Assembly: GCA_026712605.1 (NCBI GenBank)
Contig: JAPORL010000182.1
Location: 770 to 9,191, forward strand
Length of the DNA: 8,422 bases
Direction of reading: 5' to 3'
Origin: Pseudobdellovibrionaceae bacterium
GTDB taxonomy: Bacteria > Bdellovibrionota > Bdellovibrionia > Bdellovibrionales > UBA1609
The position numbers and the translations under genes were made by a program. Under the pieces are notes generated by a model, which did no database searches, had not been told where the DNA came from, and worked only from the letters and a program-made list of their open reading frames with translations. Of this stretch, positions 6,131 through 8,422 are shown piece by piece; the first letter of the stretch is position 1; each line of letters starts with the position of its first letter.

Positions 6131-7345
6131 GTGAGGATAAAACATATTGTGAGAGGTAAGACAAGTTTATCAAAGGCTTTTGAGATTAATAATGATCTTT
6201 CTGTTTATGGGACTTTTGCTGAAATAGGAGCAGGGCAAGAGACTGTAAATTTTTTTTATAAAGCCGGTTTAGCCTCTCAAACTGTAGCTAAAAGTATGTC
6301 TGCTTATGATATGACTGTCAGTGATGAAATTTATGGAAAGCAGAATCGTTATGTATGCAAAAATCGTTTAATTAACATGTTAAATCATGAGTATCGTTTA
6401 TTAGAAAAAAGATTGAAGCGCAAACAAGGAGATAAAACATGTTTTTTCGCTTTTGCAGTTACTGCCGCAACCAGCAATAAGAGAAAAAATAAAGTAGATG
6501 CCAATGATCAGCATGCATGGATGGGGCTTAGATTTCAAGCTTCTCCTAGTGGACCTTTAAATGATATTTTATTTCATGTGAGTTGTTTAGATCCCAGTCG
6601 TCTTCAACAGTATGAGGCTTTAGGTACATTAGGAGTGAATCTTATTTATGCCAGCTTTTATCGTAAGAAAAATCCCAAAGAATTTATCTCAGCTTTAATT
6701 GAAAATTTAGCAGTCTCAAGAATAGAAATTCATGGGATGACTTGTTCAGGTCCTGCTTTTAATAAATTTTCTGATTTAGCTCTTAGCTTAGAAGTTTTAT
6801 CTCAAAATATCAGTCCTTTGGCTTTTTTTCCTAATCCTAAACATGGAGATTTTTTATCTGATCTTGTTTTTGGCAAATCCATTGTTATTTTATATGATAA
6901 CCAGTTTTTATCTAAAAATTTCAAAAAATATAAAAGAAATCTTTTAAAGGCTCTTAATTTAACAGATAAGAAAACAGATTTTATTCATTTTCTTTTTAGA
7001 AGACATTTTAAATCATCACAATTTAAAAATTATCACTTTCCTCTTTTAATTGGAGCAGAGCAAAGCTTAGAAGAATTAAAAAAACTACTATCAGGTTATA
7101 CTTTTAAACCTTGTTATTTTGTAATAGATGAAAGTTATTTTAAATCTAAACTGTTTAATTCTAAAATTTATACATCAGGTTATTTTCTAAAGATTTTGGG
7201 AGAATTGTTTGATAAAAAAACTAAACTTGTTGTTTTATCTCAAGATAAAAAATTCTCTGTTAAAAATTATAAATTAAAAGAGAATCAAATTTTAAAAAAC
7301 TACCTAATAGATAGAAAACAAATTGTAGAACTGAGTTTAAATTAA
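6131..7345 (+). CDS. Uncharacterised conserved protein of the 'GTFAEIGAGQE' family
   Basis: The N-terminal two thirds match a conserved family that, from memory, databases label inconsistently (nicotinamide/nicotinate nucleotide adenylyltransferase, or TonB-dependent receptor). I see no nucleotidyltransferase HxGH motif and no beta-barrel or signal peptide, so neither label is supported. Conserved blocks are YGTFAEIGAGQETVNFFYKAG (26-46), AKSMSAYDMTVSDEIYG (53-69), RYVCKNRLINMLNHEY (73-88), and HAWMGLRFQ (128-136). LQQYEALGTLGVNLIYASFY (158-177) and RIEIHGMTCSGPAF (197-210) follow. After residue 230 or so the sequence is lysine-rich and diverged, and at 404 residues it is shorter than the roughly 480 I recall for relatives. 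The GTG at 6131 has no ribosome binding site. A GTG at 6149 has GAGGA at 6133-6137 and would give 398 residues, so the start is uncertain. The protein is probably cytosolic and may be cotranscribed with the next gene, 35 bases downstream. Confidence 0.75.
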   Translation: MRIKHIVRGKTSLSKAFEINNDLSVYGTFAEIGAGQETVNFFYKAGLASQTVAKSMSAYDMTVSDEIYGKQNRYVCKNRLINMLNHEYRLLEKRLKRKQGDKTCFFAFAVTAATSNKRKNKVDANDQHAWMGLRFQASPSGPLNDILFHVSCLDPSRLQQYEALGTLGVNLIYASFYRKKNPKEFISALIENLAVSRIEIHGMTCSGPAFNKFSDLALSLEVLSQNISPLAFFPNPKHGDFLSDLVFGKSIVILYDNQFLSKNFKKYKRNLLKALNLTDKKTDFIHFLFRRHFKSSQFKNYHFPLLIGAEQSLEELKKLLSGYTFKPCYFVIDESYFKSKLFNSKIYTSGYFLKILGELFDKKTKLVVLSQDKKFSVKNYKLKENQILKNYLIDRKQIVELSLN

Positions 7346-7380
7346 AAATTTTATAAGGCTAAGGATTTTTAAAATATAAA

Positions 7381-8211
7381 ATGAAAGATATTCCCTTATT
7401 TGTGAGTATTCCTCACAGTGGCTTTAAAATTCCTAAAGAAGCTTACTGGCTTAAAAATCTTCCTTTTTCTATTTTAATGTGTGATGTGGATGCTTATGTA
7501 GATGATCTTTATTTGAAAACTTTAAAAAATCTACATATTCCTTTTTTTTCTTTTAAATGGCATCGTTATGCAGTGGATGCTAATCGGTTTCAGACAGATA
7601 TATCGTCTCAAACTGTAGAAAGAGCCAGAGAGTTATTAAAGACTATTTATAAAAATAAAGAGTTTCGTCAAAAAAATCCTTCAAATATTCATTGGCATAA
7701 AACAACAAAAGGAAAAACTTTGATTAAAAAGGCTATTTCTCAGGACACTCATAAAAAGTTAATAAAAAAATATCTCAATCCTTTTAAGTTACAAATTCAA
7801 AAAAAATTTGAATCTTTTAAATCTCAGGGGCATAAAACGGTTTACTTACTGGATTTACATAGCATGCCTTCAAAAGGTTTGGCCTTTCATAAAGACAGAG
7901 GATCTCTTAGACCAGATATTGTGATCGGTAACAACAGAGGACAATCTTGCTCTAAAAAAATGACAAATTTAGTAGTTAAAGCCTATAGAAAAGCAGGATT
8001 TAAAGTGGCTCTTAATTGGCCCTATAAAGGGGGAGCTATTACTTACACTTATGGTCAGCCTCATAAAGGTCAAGAAGTTTTGCAAGTAGAGCTTAATAGA
8101 AAACTTTATATGGATGAAAAAACAAAAAAGAAAAGCAAAAACTATAAAAACATTCAAATTAGGTTGAACTTAGCTGTTCAAAAAATAGTAGAGGGAATTA
8201 GACTTTTTTAA
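7381..8211 (+). CDS. N-formylglutamate amidohydrolase family protein
   Basis: The FGase family hydrolyses N-formyl-L-glutamate to formate and glutamate (last step of one histidine degradation route) or acts on related N-acyl amino acids. The 276 residues carry the family pattern in order: FVSIPHSGFKIP (7-18), CDVDAYVDDLY (34-44), HRYAVDANRF (61-70), and WHKTTKGKTL (105-114). Next come YLLDLHSMPS with a likely metal-binding Asp-x-His (155-164), RPDIVIGNNRGQS (177-189), LNWPYKGGAITYTYGQP (211-227) and LQVELNRKLYMDE (234-246). All the key segments look intact, so an active zinc-type hydrolase is expected. No other hut genes are nearby, so histidine breakdown is not shown and the true substrate is open. 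AAGGA lies 15 bases upstream, a loose ribosome binding site. It follows the 6131 gene on the same strand and ends inside the convergent hflX. Confidence 0.88.
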   Translation: MKDIPLFVSIPHSGFKIPKEAYWLKNLPFSILMCDVDAYVDDLYLKTLKNLHIPFFSFKWHRYAVDANRFQTDISSQTVERARELLKTIYKNKEFRQKNPSNIHWHKTTKGKTLIKKAISQDTHKKLIKKYLNPFKLQIQKKFESFKSQGHKTVYLLDLHSMPSKGLAFHKDRGSLRPDIVIGNNRGQSCSKKMTNLVVKAYRKAGFKVALNWPYKGGAITYTYGQPHKGQEVLQVELNRKLYMDEKTKKKSKNYKNIQIRLNLAVQKIVEGIRLF

Positions 8212-8422
8212 TAAAAAAATCTTTCCATTCTTTAATTTGATCAGATGGTATTGTAATACGACAAAGTGTTCCCTTAAGTGTGCTCTCTTTTTTTAGTATC
8301 TTTGCAGATCGGCTTAAATTATAAATTTTATGTTCTTTGTCTTTTGGAAAAAATAGCTCAAGATTTTGATTGAGCTCTTGTATGACAGATTTCATTTTTT
8401 GCAATAAAATTGGAATATTATA
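8198..8422 (-). CDS. hflX: GTPase HflX, C-terminal end (partial, runs off the right edge)
   Basis: The minus frame is open from the window edge to a TAA at 8198-8200, giving 74 residues. A TTG at 8404 and an ATG at 8395 could be read as starts, but neither has a ribosome binding site and the frame is open upstream, so this is the 3' end of a longer gene. The pattern fits the C-terminal domain of HflX, a ribosome-associated GTPase that splits stalled or stressed ribosomes. IPILLQKMKSVIQEL matches the helix after the G domain. LELFFPKDKEHKIYNLSRSA matches the family's L-x-x-P-x-D-x-x-x-x-x-x-L segment. AKILKKESTLKGTLCRITIP matches its V-L-x-x-E-x-x-x-x-G-x-x-x-x-x-x-L-P segment. It overlaps the convergent amidohydrolase gene by 14 bases. 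Assignment rests on a short tail, so confidence is moderate. Confidence 0.65.
   Translation of the reverse strand, partial: YNIPILLQKMKSVIQELNQNLELFFPKDKEHKIYNLSRSAKILKKESTLKGTLCRITIPSDQIKEWKDFFIKKV

Noticed and set aside
7969..8157. 62-codon minus-strand open frame inside the amidohydrolase gene
   Set aside because: Antisense shadow of the conserved C-terminal FGase segments; low complexity.

Overview
The window is about 8.4 kb of AT-rich (roughly 30% GC by eye) Gram-negative bacterial chromosome. The products are housekeeping or envelope proteins: a periplasmic PBP4-type peptidase, a lipoprotein solute-binding protein, phosphoglycerate mutase, acyl-CoA ligase, an N-formylglutamate amidohydrolase-family protein and the end of the GTPase HflX. 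No phage, IS transposase, CRISPR, rRNA or tRNA gene is visible. The mixture would suit a low-GC Bdellovibrionota/Oligoflexia-like or other proteobacterial lineage, but this placement is a low-confidence inference from gene content only.

Layout. (1) 1-952, minus strand: a PBP4/DacB-type D,D-carboxypeptidase/endopeptidase broken by a frameshift at a five-base C run and by a lesion where the catalytic SxN box should be. (2) 1094-2698, plus strand, divergent from (1): a peptide-type ABC transporter solute-binding lipoprotein, full length but with two consecutive in-frame TAG codons. (3) 2699-3021: a non-coding stretch with two diverged copies of a roughly 75-bp repeat. The second copy sits inside a foldback element with 29-bp inverted arms. 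(4) 3025-5402: gpmA and fadD, two bases apart, both intact. (5) 5457-5933, minus strand: a small exported cysteine-rich protein built from a very recent 195-bp tandem duplication, with the only perfect Shine-Dalgarno in the window. (6) 6131-8211, plus strand: an uncharacterised conserved protein of the 'FAEIGAGQE' type, then an N-formylglutamate amidohydrolase-family protein. (7) 8198-8422, minus strand: the 3' end of hflX, overlapping the preceding gene tail to tail.

The main stories are these. Two neighbouring divergent envelope genes, one acting on murein cross-links and one binding peptides, are both broken, which suggests decay of a cell-wall or peptide-uptake function unless it is assembly error. 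A structured intergenic repeat lies just downstream of them, and an octamer it carries recurs exactly at the amber pair in the solute-binding gene. The duplicated secreted Cys-rich protein is the least explained intact gene and the best candidate for something undescribed. I did not find convincing evidence for a wholly new multi-gene system.
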